Positions 14,289 through 22,899 of a DNA stretch of 23,854 bases are shown here, piece after piece. How positions within the stretch are numbered: position 1 is the first letter of the stretch; each line of letters starts with the position of its first letter. The notes beneath the pieces were generated by a model. The model had not been told where the DNA came from and made no database searches. It worked only from the letters and a program-made list of their open reading frames with translations. The stretch is taken from assembly GCA_963653425.1 (NCBI GenBank), contig CAVJWC010000016.1, forward strand, positions 1 to 23,854, given 5' to 3'. Position numbers and translations under genes: made by a program. The stretch is from UMGS692 sp963653425. Lineage in GTDB: Bacteria; Bacillota; Clostridia; Christensenellales; CAG-314.

Positions 14289-16175
14289 ATGAAAAAAGAA
14301 AAGAGTGCGTCGGGGATAATAGGCAAGCAGCTTATCATATCTTTGGTGACGGTAGTATTATTCATAGTGGCGGCGGTATTGTTTCTGACGATGCCGATTG
14401 ACGAAAAGGACGTAGACACGGCGATATACGGCGGTGTTTTATTGCGCAACGACGGGAGTTACTGGACGGTAGTTGACACGTCGAGCGGAAACAGGGGGAC
14501 GCTTCAGATACCCAAGGAATTCAACGGCAAGCCTGTGGACAAGATAGAGAAGTTATCGGACAAGGGAACGCTTACTATAGTGGTGATACCCGAGACGGTG
14601 TGGAACATCGAGGCGGACGCGTTCGATTCGCTGACGGCTCTGGAAAAGATATTCGTAGCTCAGGGCAACAGGTTTTACAAGTCGGAAAGCGGGGTATTGA
14701 TTTCGGGCGAAGGGGACAGGCTGATTAAAGTTCCCGAGAACTACAAGTTCGGAAAGACGGCTTATTTCGTTCCGGAAGGGGTAGAAACCATAGGGGCGAA
14801 AGCCTTTAAGAACTGTAAGCTTACGTCGGTTGCGTTGTCGCAGACGGTTAAGATATTGGAAGACTCGGCTTTTTACGGTTGCGCAAGTTTAACGAGCGTG
14901 GAAGGAACGGAGAGTTCGGAACTTATCGCACTCGGAAAGCAGTGTTTTTATAACTGTACGAGACTTAGTAAGATTACTCTTCCCGAGAGCGTAATCAATA
15001 TAGGCGCGAAGTGTTTTTATAATTGCAGCGGGCTTTCGGGAATAGAAATCAGCCCGAACAACAAGAGTTACCGGGAAGTGGACGGAATGCTTGTGTCTAT
15101 GGACGGCGAGAGATTTATAGCTTGCGCGGCGGGAGACAGAAGAGAAACCGTTTCCCTGCCCGAAGGGGTTAAATCCGTGGGAGAAGGGGCGTTTTCGGGG
15201 AATTCGTACCTTCTCAGAATAGACCTTCCCGAGTCGCTCGAAACCTTTAAGCTCAATTCGCTTTACGGTTGCGAAGCTTTGACGGGAATAGTCGTAAAAT
15301 CGGACAAACCGCCCGTTTTGCAGTCGGATGTGGGAGAAGCTCTTCCGACGGTGGCGTTTTTCGTGAAAGAAGAAGTCGCGGACGCTTTTATAACGAGCGA
15401 AAGCTGGAGCGGAATAAGAGTGCTTACCTCCGACCTCAGCGGAGATTTTGCCTGGACGACGGTAGAAAAGCTCAAAGATTACGACCTTATAAGATACCTC
15501 GAACTTGTGGAATGCGGAGCGGAAAACGGCGACGCGGTAATAACGGCTTGCTTTACGAGGGGAGAAATTACCGTTCCCGATAACATAGAAACTTCGTCGG
15601 GAGAAGTCAAAGTCGTGGGTTCTACGGCGCAGGCTTTTTCTCGGGCGGGAACGACGGGAATTACCTTCGGAAACAACTATCTTTGCGTGGGCGAAGATTT
15701 TGCGGGCTATAGTAGCATTAAAAAAGTGCGTTTCGGAACGGCTCTCCGAAAGATAAGCAAGGAAGCCTTTATGAACTGCACGTCGCTACAGAGAGTGGAA
15801 TTCGAGTCGCCCGAACTCGGCACGGGAAGACTGTCTTTCGTGGGGGAAAACGCGTTTTCGGGTTGCACTTCTCTTGAATACGCAGAATTTCCGAAGCTCG
15901 GGAACTCCCTTTCCGAAACCATTATAGTCCCCGGGTGCTTTATGAATTGCCCCAAGCTTAAAACGGTTATTCTTTACGGAAAGATAGGCTACTCTTCCGT
16001 TACGAGAAAGATAACCGACGCGAAAAGCCTTATTCTCGTAGTTCCCGACGAACTCGAAAGCTACTACTTTACGGTAAGGCATTATTCGATGTGGGGCATA
16101 GAGCGCGACGGCAGAATGATTACCATGAGCAGTTACGAATCGGGCAGTTTCGATCCCGTAGAAGAAGAACAGTAA
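14289..16175 (+). CDS. Membrane-anchored BspA-like leucine-rich-repeat protein
   Basis: 628 residues. A short Lys-rich N-terminus is followed by one hydrophobic segment (about residues 14-36, QLIISLVTVVLFIVAAVLFL), which fits a signal anchor with the rest outside the cell. From about residue 95 to 350, and again from 440 to 590, the protein shows the LRR_5 (BspA/TpLRR) pattern: repeated ITLPESVINIGAKCFYNC-like units, with endings such as AFYGCASLTSVE and AFMNCTSLQRVEF. Such proteins usually bind other proteins or host ligands. No LPxTG sorting motif or lipobox Cys is seen. AAGGAATT before the ATG is a moderate ribosome binding site. The gene sits directly behind repeat DNA. It is followed by another surface gene after 467 bp. 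Specific function unknown. Confidence 0.85.
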   Translation: MKKEKSASGIIGKQLIISLVTVVLFIVAAVLFLTMPIDEKDVDTAIYGGVLLRNDGSYWTVVDTSSGNRGTLQIPKEFNGKPVDKIEKLSDKGTLTIVVIPETVWNIEADAFDSLTALEKIFVAQGNRFYKSESGVLISGEGDRLIKVPENYKFGKTAYFVPEGVETIGAKAFKNCKLTSVALSQTVKILEDSAFYGCASLTSVEGTESSELIALGKQCFYNCTRLSKITLPESVINIGAKCFYNCSGLSGIEISPNNKSYREVDGMLVSMDGERFIACAAGDRRETVSLPEGVKSVGEGAFSGNSYLLRIDLPESLETFKLNSLYGCEALTGIVVKSDKPPVLQSDVGEALPTVAFFVKEEVADAFITSESWSGIRVLTSDLSGDFAWTTVEKLKDYDLIRYLELVECGAENGDAVITACFTRGEITVPDNIETSSGEVKVVGSTAQAFSRAGTTGITFGNNYLCVGEDFAGYSSIKKVRFGTALRKISKEAFMNCTSLQRVEFESPELGTGRLSFVGENAFSGCTSLEYAEFPKLGNSLSETIIVPGCFMNCPKLKTVILYGKIGYSSVTRKITDAKSLILVVPDELESYYFTVRHYSMWGIERDGRMITMSSYESGSFDPVEEEQ

Positions 16176-16642
16176 GCGTTTATCGGAAGAAGACAGACGT
16201 TCGTCGGAAGAAGAGTATCAAGTCTTCTCTAAGGTAATTACGGGTAAGAAACGCAACGTTTCCGTTCTTTTCAAAGGCTTGCGTGATGTAATTACAGATA
16301 AAGAACGCAACGTTTCCGCTCTTTTCAAAGGTTTGCGCGTTAAGTAGACAAAGGACGAACGGGCATAGGGTATGCCGTTACGTTTAATCTTTTCTGTTTA
16401 CGCGCTAAGATAGTTATAAGTAAAGAACGAACGGGCTTTTCTTCGGACACGCAAAAACGCGTAAAAAGGGGAAGAGGCGGACGTTACCCGAAAAATACGA
16501 AACGCGGAAAACCAAACACGAAAAACGGAATACTAAAAACAAAACTAAAAACGAGGACGTTACGGGAAATACGGAAAGACAGAAAAACCAAACACACGAA
16601 AAACACACGGAATAAACGGGTTCACACCTAAGGAGAAAACCA
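16176..16642. repeat. Gene-free spacer with a 54-bp tandem duplication
   Basis: Positions 16234-16287 and 16288-16341 are imperfect copies of one 54-bp unit starting GTAATTAC and containing ACGCAACGTTTCCG and TTTTCAAAGG. Each copy can pair ACGCAA with the TTGCG near its end. Positions 16440-16620 are A-rich with repeated AAACACGAAAAAC-type words. I see no gene and no convincing promoter; the AAGGAG at 16631 serves the next gene. Confidence 0.75.
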
Positions 16643-19600
16643 ATGAAAAGGACGTTTTTGCTGAGCGTACTGCTTTTCGCGGCTCTTGTAGCGGCGTTGA
16701 TTTGCGTGAGCGGAAAAGCTTTTGCGGAGGAGAACGCGGAGGAGAACGCCGTTAAATTGCCTTTCGACGGCTCTTCGGTCAGAATAAACACTGCCGAAGG
16801 GCTTTTTTCGTTCGCTCGGGCTTTTAACGACGGCGGAGAGATTCTTCTCGTAAACGCCGACGGTTCGGAGGGAACCCGAAAAGCCGATCGGGTGAACCTT
16901 CTTTTGACCGAAGACCTGACTTTGAGCGGTGAATTTACGCCTTTGGGAACGAAAGAAAGACCCTTTTCGGGCGTGTTCGACGGGGGCGGAAGAGAACTTT
17001 CGTTGTCGCTTTCGGCGGAAAACGCATTCTTTTTCGGCGAAATCAAAGACGCGGAAATAAGAAACCTTACCTTTAACGGCGAGTTTTTCGGAGTTAATTC
17101 GGCGTTTATCGGACGGGCGGAGAACGTTACCGTAACGGACTGCGACATTAACGTAAAAACCTTCGCAAATGCGGTTCAGGCGGGCGTTTTTCTTAGTTGC
17201 ACAGGGGACGCAAATATTTACAACACTAAAATAACCGCCGAATTAAGCGGAGAATGCGCTCTTTCGGGCGGAATTTCCGTGAGCGCGGAAAACCTGACTC
17301 TCAAAAACTCTTCTCTCAGCGTGACCATGCCCGACGTCGGCAATATCGGGAAGGTTGCGAAAGCCACGGGCGTTTGGAAGGTTAACGAAAACGCGGATAC
17401 CGCAAATAAGGCTAACGAAAGCTCCGACGCCGCAAATGCGGAAAGCCTTGCGAGTGCGGGGAAGGTTACGGGCAGTGCGACTATAGGGAAGGATAACGAC
17501 TTTGCGAACGTTCGGTTCGGCGGTGAAAATTCGGAAAGGCGGACGGCAGGAATTTGCGCGGAAGCGAAAAAACTTACTCTTAAAAACGTTTATTTATCGG
17601 GGAAACTCCCCCCAAACGCCTTTTTAACGGTGTTTTCCGCCGTAAAAATCGACGCGTGCGGACTAAAATCCGACGTGACCTTTTCCGAAACGCAAGTGCA
17701 AAATTTGACAGAAGCAAGCCTTGAAAGAAACGCGAATTCCACGGAAAATTTGACAGAAGCAAGCCCATTCGGGAAGGCAAATTCCACGGAAAACGCGGAC
17801 GAAACCGACGGCGGAAGCCTTTTCGGAAGGGCGGACGAAGCCTTTTTAGAGGAGGTAAAAATCCGGAAAATCGGCAGAATCGCTCTTTTTGCAGGCAAAC
17901 TGACAGCGAAAGGTTGCAGATTCGTTCTGAGCGAAAGCGTTCTGAGTAAAGCCGATTACGCTGAGTTTTACGGTTCGGACGTGTTCGTCGCAGGCGGAAA
18001 AACCGTGCTTTTCGGGGAGTTTTCGAGCGTTTTACTGAGCGGAAGCCGTGTGGAAGTCCACGCGGAAAGCTTCCTTTTGTGCGTTTCGGGCGGTGTTTTT
18101 GAGCTTTCGGATTCGGCTTTTCGGGTGATTTCGGACGGTTCGGAGTTGTCCGCAGGCGCTACCGAAAGCGGAAGAGTGAATAATCTGCGCATAAAAAACT
18201 CCGATCTGGAACTTGACGGAACGGAAAAGCTCGTGGATTTTGCGGAAAAGACTCAAGTCGTTTCGGGTAAAATCCGCATAGAGTCCGACAGCGACGGCTT
18301 TTTCGTCGGTCAGACTCAACTTTTTGTTGAAAACTCCGTCTTTTCCGTAGTTTCGGGCGGTCGCGGAGCGATAGTAGAGAATGCGGAGGGCTTTTCGGTT
18401 AAAAATTCGGACGTTTGTATAATTACTCAAAACGGCGGAGCGGGAATCGCTCTCGAAGCTTCGGGAGAATGCGCCGTAACGGGAAGTCTTATAAACCTTT
18501 TTTCGGACTACGGAAAAATCTGCGGAGGCGTTATAGGCGAGGCGAAAAACGTTACGCTCACGATTACGTATTCCACCCTTTCTGGCAGAATTTACGGGAA
18601 AATCACGGGCGGTGCGGCAGGTTCTTTCGAAAGCGGAAGGCTTAATGTTATAAGCTCGGCTTTTGCTTTGACTCACGAGGGGAAGGGCTTGCCGTCGGAA
18701 AAACACGGACTTATCGCAGGTAAGTTTTCGGACGCAACGCTTGAAATCGACGGAAAAACTTACCTTATAAATATAAACGCAGAGAATAAAAATACATATA
18801 GTATAAATACTTATAAAACGAATAAAAATACGATAGTCGGGGGCGGAAAAAGCGGAATAAACGGCGCAACTTCCGAGACGAAAACGGGCGTGTTCGTTAC
18901 GGGCGGAAACGTTTACGAAATGATGGGTAGCGTGAACGGAACGGACAAAGAGCTTTCCGAGGCGAATATTGAGCTTGCCTTTCTTAAAAAGGGCGAAATC
19001 GACCTCGGAACGCAGATTTTTTGCGACGGAACGGACAAAACTCCCTCGGTTTTGGGCGCAGACATAGTCGGAATCGAAAGGAAGGGCGCAGTTACGGACG
19101 TTATGCTTCACGCGGGGCTTTACGGGGTGACCGTTAAAAGTAACGGCGAGAAAGTCGCGTTTATCGTCAAGGTTTTCGAAGGGGACGCGAGCCAGAATCT
19201 TCCGAACGAACTCCCCGGCGTGAACTTCTGGGATTTATCGGCTGAAACCGAGATAGGCGGATTGCGTTTTTCGCTGACTTATCTGGACGAAAACGGCTTG
19301 CCTTTAAGCGGACTGCCCGAAACTTACGGCGCGTATAAAGTGCGTTTGCGTTGCCTTTCCGAAGATTTTTGCGGTGAAAAAGAAGCCGAAGTCAGAGTTG
19401 CGGGAAGCGTGTTTGGCGAGGAAAACTACCCTAAAATCGGCTATATTCCGCCCGAAAGAGAGTACGACGGAAAGCCTTTTTCAGCGGAAACCGTAAGTTA
19501 CGGAATGGACGTCAGGCTGATTTACACGGGAACGACAATAAGCGGAAAGAGCTATTATTCCGAAAAAGCGCCCGTTTTTGCGGGAAGCTACAAAGCCGTT

Positions 19601-20269
19601 CTGGAAGTCAGAAACGGCGGATACGAAGGCTTTATCGACTACAAAGCCGTGGACGAAAAGACTTTCGTGATAATTCCGCGTTCTCTTGTCGTCAAGCCGA
19701 AGGATTTCACGGTGGAGTACGATAAAGTCCCCGAAGTCGGGATAACGGCGGAAGGTCTTTTGGAAAGCGACAGTCTTGTGTTTATCGCGGGATACTTTTC
19801 GCTTAACGTTATTCTGCCGGGTAACGCGGACGGACCGCAGGAAAGTCAGATTTACCTTTCGGGAGAACTGAAAAGCAACGGCTACAAAGTGACTTACGGC
19901 GTAGGTACGGGCTGCTACACCAAGCGAACGCAGGCTCCGCCTCGGAATATGCCCGAGATTTCCTTCACGAAAGGCGGAATTCAAGCCGACCTTCCCTACG
20001 GAACGGAGTGGGCTTTGGACGTAGCTTCGGGGTTCACGTCGTCGGAGTTTATAGGGAACGTTACCGAAGGCAGACACACGGTGTATATTCGTTACGCGGA
20101 AACGGCAAAGGCTTTCGCTTCGCCCGTCGTTACAAAAGAGATAACCGTAAAATACTCTCTCTTTGAAAGCCCGTGGTTTTATCTTTCGGTTTTAGCCGTC
20201 GCGTGTTTATGCGTGATTTCCTGTAAAGTAATTACCGCGCGAATCGAGAGGCGAGGCAATAAAACTTGA
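16643..20269 (+). CDS. Large secreted surface protein with beta-helix-like and MBG-like regions, C-terminal membrane anchor
   Basis: 1208 residues. A signal peptide (MKRTFLLSVLLFAALVAAL, cleavage probably after AFA at residue 28) starts the protein. A hydrophobic helix near residues 1176-1197, followed by RIERRGNKT, ends it, so it is a type I membrane protein with almost everything outside. Residues about 80-700 show many short N/S-containing strand repeats (LTLKNSSLSV, LRIKNSDLEL, FSVKNSDVCI), as in right-handed parallel beta-helix proteins. Around residues 929-1085 is an Ig-like segment resembling MBG-type domains (REYDGKPFSAE, VFAGSYKAVLEV, KDFTVEYDK). Low-complexity inserts sit at about 248-286 and 354-388; the second comes from a 45-bp in-frame duplication (17702-17791). 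AAGGAG precedes the ATG. The ligand is unknown and no catalytic motif was recognised. The -35 of the proS promoter overlaps its stop codon. Confidence 0.83.
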   Translation: MKRTFLLSVLLFAALVAALICVSGKAFAEENAEENAVKLPFDGSSVRINTAEGLFSFARAFNDGGEILLVNADGSEGTRKADRVNLLLTEDLTLSGEFTPLGTKERPFSGVFDGGGRELSLSLSAENAFFFGEIKDAEIRNLTFNGEFFGVNSAFIGRAENVTVTDCDINVKTFANAVQAGVFLSCTGDANIYNTKITAELSGECALSGGISVSAENLTLKNSSLSVTMPDVGNIGKVAKATGVWKVNENADTANKANESSDAANAESLASAGKVTGSATIGKDNDFANVRFGGENSERRTAGICAEAKKLTLKNVYLSGKLPPNAFLTVFSAVKIDACGLKSDVTFSETQVQNLTEASLERNANSTENLTEASPFGKANSTENADETDGGSLFGRADEAFLEEVKIRKIGRIALFAGKLTAKGCRFVLSESVLSKADYAEFYGSDVFVAGGKTVLFGEFSSVLLSGSRVEVHAESFLLCVSGGVFELSDSAFRVISDGSELSAGATESGRVNNLRIKNSDLELDGTEKLVDFAEKTQVVSGKIRIESDSDGFFVGQTQLFVENSVFSVVSGGRGAIVENAEGFSVKNSDVCIITQNGGAGIALEASGECAVTGSLINLFSDYGKICGGVIGEAKNVTLTITYSTLSGRIYGKITGGAAGSFESGRLNVISSAFALTHEGKGLPSEKHGLIAGKFSDATLEIDGKTYLININAENKNTYSINTYKTNKNTIVGGGKSGINGATSETKTGVFVTGGNVYEMMGSVNGTDKELSEANIELAFLKKGEIDLGTQIFCDGTDKTPSVLGADIVGIERKGAVTDVMLHAGLYGVTVKSNGEKVAFIVKVFEGDASQNLPNELPGVNFWDLSAETEIGGLRFSLTYLDENGLPLSGLPETYGAYKVRLRCLSEDFCGEKEAEVRVAGSVFGEENYPKIGYIPPEREYDGKPFSAETVSYGMDVRLIYTGTTISGKSYYSEKAPVFAGSYKAVLEVRNGGYEGFIDYKAVDEKTFVIIPRSLVVKPKDFTVEYDKVPEVGITAEGLLESDSLVFIAGYFSLNVILPGNADGPQESQIYLSGELKSNGYKVTYGVGTGCYTKRTQAPPRNMPEISFTKGGIQADLPYGTEWALDVASGFTSSEFIGNVTEGRHTVYIRYAETAKAFASPVVTKEITVKYSLFESPWFYLSVLAVACLCVISCKVITARIERRGNKT

Positions 20270-20294
20270 CAGACCTTTTTATGGGTGATATAAT
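20266..20294 (+). promoter_or_regulatory. Consensus promoter of proS
   Basis: TTGACA (20266-20271) and TATAAT (20289-20294), both perfect, are separated by 17 bp, with an extended -10 TG one base upstream. The TGA stop codon of the surface gene lies inside the -35. It predicts strong constitutive transcription with a leader of about 88 nt, too short for a T-box. Confidence 0.93.
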
Positions 20295-20388
20295 AACAAG
20301 CCGGAAGTAAAATTTCGGAAAAATTTATCGGAAAAACTTTAACGGTTCGGGCAGGGCGTTTGCTTTGCCGAAAAGGGAGAAATTCATT

Positions 20389-22119
20389 ATGTTGATGTCA
20401 AAACTGGTTCTGCAGACGACCAAAGAAACGCCCAACGACGTTACCATACTTTCGCAGGCGCTTATGATGAGAGCAGGCTATATGAAATCGGTTGCCAACG
20501 GAATATATTCGTTGACGGTCCTCGGTCAGCTTGCCTGCCGTAATATAGAAACCATACTTCGCGAAGAAATGGACGGAGTAGAAGGTCAGGAAGTCAAATT
20601 CCCCGTAGTTATGCCAAGAGAACTCTGGGAAACGAGCGGAAGATATTCTTCCATAGGAAGCGAAATGGCTCGTTTCCGCGACAGAAACGGAAAGGATATG
20701 CTTCTCGGGATGACTCACGAAGAAGCAGCCGTTCATATGGCGAAAAACACGTTGGTTTCTTACGCTCAGCTTCCCGCAATGATATATCAGATTCAGACCA
20801 AGTTCCGTGACGAACCCCGTTGCAGAGGCGGTCTTATAAGAGTAAGAGAGTTCACCATGAAAGACGCTTATTCTTTCCATATGACGCAGGAAGACCTTGA
20901 AAAATACTATTACAGAGTTCACGCGGCTTACGAAAGAATCTTCAGGCGCATCGGCATGAAGAAGTTTATTTCGGTAAAATCGGACAGCGGAATGATGGGC
21001 GGAAGCATAGCTCACGAATTTATGCTTCTGACGCCCGTAGGAGAAGACACGCTGGTTCTTTGCGACAAGTGCGGATATAAAGCAAATATGGAAGTGGCGG
21101 AAGCCGTTCACGAAACGCCCGAAAAGGAAGAAATGCTTCCGATGGAAGAAATCTTCACGGGCGACGCCAAGACCATAGACGAAGTTTGCGCATTCCTTAA
21201 TCTTCCCGTAGAAAAGACCGCGAAAGCCGTGGTTTACGCCGTTAAAGGCGACAACGACAAGGTTATTATAGCTTTCGTGAGAGGCGACAAGGAAGTCAAC
21301 GAAGCCAAACTCCGTAAAATCGTGGGCGAAAACGTAGTTCCGTGGGAATCGAGCGAAGAATCGGGTATTTTCGCCGGTAATATCGGTCCCGTCGGTCTTC
21401 CCGAAGGCGTAAAGGTGGTTATGGATAAAAGCGTTCAGAACCTTTACAACATCGTAGTGGGCGCAAATAAGCACGAATACCACATAAAGAACTTTAACCC
21501 CGTAAGAGACGTTAAAAACGCGGAATTTTACGATATAGCCAAAGTCGTGGAAGGCGAACGCTGTCCCGTATGCGGAAATCCCGTTCATCTCGAAAACGGC
21601 ATAGAAATCGGGAATATCTTCCAGCTTGGAACGAAATACACCGCTTCTATGGATATGACGGTTCTGGGAAGCGACGGAAAAGCCGTAAATCCTATTATGG
21701 GTTGTTACGGAATAGGCGTGGGCAGAGCTTTGGCTTCGCTCATTCAGGAAAGCAACGACGAAAAAGGAATTATCCTTCCCGTTACCATCGCGCCGTATAA
21801 GGTTCATATTTGCCCTCTGCGCCTCGACGACGAGAACGTGAAGGAAGTTACCGACCGCATATACAACAACCTTAAAAAAGCAGGAATCGAGCCTCTGCTT
21901 GACGACAGAGAGGTTTCCGCAGGCGTTAAGTTTGCCGACGCAGACCTTATGGGTATGCCCGTAAGAGTGGTAATTTCCCCCAAAGGTTTAAAGAGCGGTG
22001 AAATCGAAATTACGAACAGAGCTACGAGAGAAACGGTTAAAGTTCCTTCGGACAGCGCCGAAGAAGAAATCAAAAAGCTTCTCAGTAAGCTTTACGACGA
22101 ACTCAAAGTCGAAGCGTAA
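20389..22119 (+). CDS. proS: Prolyl-tRNA synthetase (bacterial type, with editing insert)
   Basis: 576 residues, normal for the long bacterial form. It charges tRNA-Pro with proline in the cytoplasm (class II synthetase). Motif 2 is visible in TKFRDEPRCRGGLIRVREF with KDAYSFH after it, and motif 3 in NPIMGCYGIGVGRALASLIQ. Between them (about residues 240-390) lies the INS domain (YbaK-like) that removes mischarged alanine. The C-terminal anticodon-binding domain begins at about ILPVTIAPYKVHICPL. Two CxxC pairs (CDKCGYK and CPVCGNP) are present near the two edges of the insert. ATG 20389 is chosen because GGGAGA lies eight bases upstream; a TTG 24 bp earlier overlaps that signal and has none of its own. 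Unlike the other large genes here, it has no low-complexity insert. Confidence 0.96.
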   Translation: MLMSKLVLQTTKETPNDVTILSQALMMRAGYMKSVANGIYSLTVLGQLACRNIETILREEMDGVEGQEVKFPVVMPRELWETSGRYSSIGSEMARFRDRNGKDMLLGMTHEEAAVHMAKNTLVSYAQLPAMIYQIQTKFRDEPRCRGGLIRVREFTMKDAYSFHMTQEDLEKYYYRVHAAYERIFRRIGMKKFISVKSDSGMMGGSIAHEFMLLTPVGEDTLVLCDKCGYKANMEVAEAVHETPEKEEMLPMEEIFTGDAKTIDEVCAFLNLPVEKTAKAVVYAVKGDNDKVIIAFVRGDKEVNEAKLRKIVGENVVPWESSEESGIFAGNIGPVGLPEGVKVVMDKSVQNLYNIVVGANKHEYHIKNFNPVRDVKNAEFYDIAKVVEGERCPVCGNPVHLENGIEIGNIFQLGTKYTASMDMTVLGSDGKAVNPIMGCYGIGVGRALASLIQESNDEKGIILPVTIAPYKVHICPLRLDDENVKEVTDRIYNNLKKAGIEPLLDDREVSAGVKFADADLMGMPVRVVISPKGLKSGEIEITNRATRETVKVPSDSAEEEIKKLLSKLYDELKVEA

Positions 22120-22137
22120 TTTTTACCCCGAACGAAG

Positions 22138-22157
22138 CCCGTTAAGCCTAAAACGGG
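22138..22157 (+). terminator. Possible weak terminator after proS
   Basis: CCCGTT (22138-22143) can pair with AACGGG (22152-22157), 18 bp after the proS stop codon. It is followed by GTTTATAT rather than a long T-tract. The position suits a terminator, but the stem is short. Confidence 0.35.
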
Positions 22158-22281
22158 GTTTATATCGGGTTAAGCTTTGGTTAAAGGAAAAGAATCGAGC
22201 TTCGCCAAACAAAAGAAAAAGTTGCGGTAAGGTTGTCCCAATCAAAAATTTGACGGCTGAAAGTCGGAGCGTAGTTTTGCT

Positions 22282-22310
22282 TGACTAAAAAGCCTTGCCG
22301 TGATACAATA
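22282..22310 (+). promoter_or_regulatory. Promoter of rnpB
   Basis: TTGACT (22282-22287) and TACAAT (22305-22310) are separated by 17 bp, with a TG one base before the -10. The predicted start, near 22317, coincides with the 5' strand of the RNase P P1 helix. Confidence 0.88.
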
Positions 22311-22317
22311 AAACCCG

Positions 22318-22699
22318 TAAGTCGGTCGGACGATAGCGCGGCGTAAGCCTCGAGGAAAGTCCGAGCACCACAGAGCAAGAGCGCCGGCTAACTACCGGTG
22401 GAGGCGACTTCAAGGAAAGTGCAACAGAAATAGACATCGCGTGAAGTTTCGTTTTTATAAGAGTTTGGTTTTAATTTTTTCATTCTCTTATCCTTGACGA
22501 AACCGCGCGTTAAGGTGGAAATGTGAGGTAAGAGCTCACAGGCGGTACGGCGACGGTCCGCCCCTGTAAACCCCGCTCGGTGCAAGATCGGGACGCATAG
22601 CCTGCTCGGCTGTCCCAAATTTCGCTGGAACCGATTGGCAACAGTCGGTCGAGATAGATTATCGTCGAATACAGAACTCGGCTTATAGACCGGACTTAC
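22318..22699 (+). ncRNA. rnpB: RNase P RNA, class A
   Basis: The catalytic RNA that trims tRNA 5' ends. The conserved core is clear: GAGGAAAGTCCGAGC followed by CACAG (22353-22375), GCCGGCTAACTACCGG, GGAAAGTGCAACAGAAA, GAGGTAAGAGCTCACA, and the 3' strand ACAGAACTCGGCTTATAG (22671-22688). The ends pair as P1 (GTAAGTC plus GGTC with GACC plus GACTTAC, one bulged G). CCGAG near 22366 pairs with CTCGG near 22677, a compensated variant of the usual CCGGG/CCCGG. A long P12-type arm holds AGTTTCG/CGAAAC and ATAAGAG/CTCTTAT stems (22445-22505). The loop usually written GGTAAAC reads TGTAAAC at 22565. Length about 382 nt. Confidence 0.96.
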
Positions 22700-22702
22700 C
22701 AA

Positions 22703-22733
22703 ACGTCTTTGTGAAAGCAAAGGCGTTTTTTTT
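22703..22733 (+). terminator. Intrinsic terminator of rnpB
   Basis: ACGTCTTTG (22703-22711) pairs with CAAAGGCGT (22718-22726), with one G-T pair and a TGAAAG loop. It is followed by a run of eight T. It starts four bases after the end of the RNase P RNA. Confidence 0.92.
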
Positions 22734-22899
22734 GTTATCGTTCCATTCTTTATAAATAATTATTTTTACGGGAATAAATCGGTTTAGTCGCCGTTAAACC
22801 TGTCGTTGCTTCGTTATCTTTTCCGTAAGTTTACCCTTTCCGTCGTTTTTCGCCTTTTCCCAGCATAGAATAGAGTAATCTTATTTTGCGGAGGGGAAA

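Noticed and set aside
20295..20388. T-box riboswitch before proS
   Set aside because: The leader is under 100 nt and lacks a specifier arm, T-box sequence or terminator.
20398..21807. 469-codon open frame on the minus strand opposite proS
   Set aside because: proS is unmistakable on the plus strand with a consensus promoter. The antisense frame has no recognisable domain.
22864..22871. Sigma-E-type -10 (CATAGAAT) upstream of sigK
   Set aside because: It resembles the sigma-E -10, but no matching -35 was found at the right spacing, so it was not listed.
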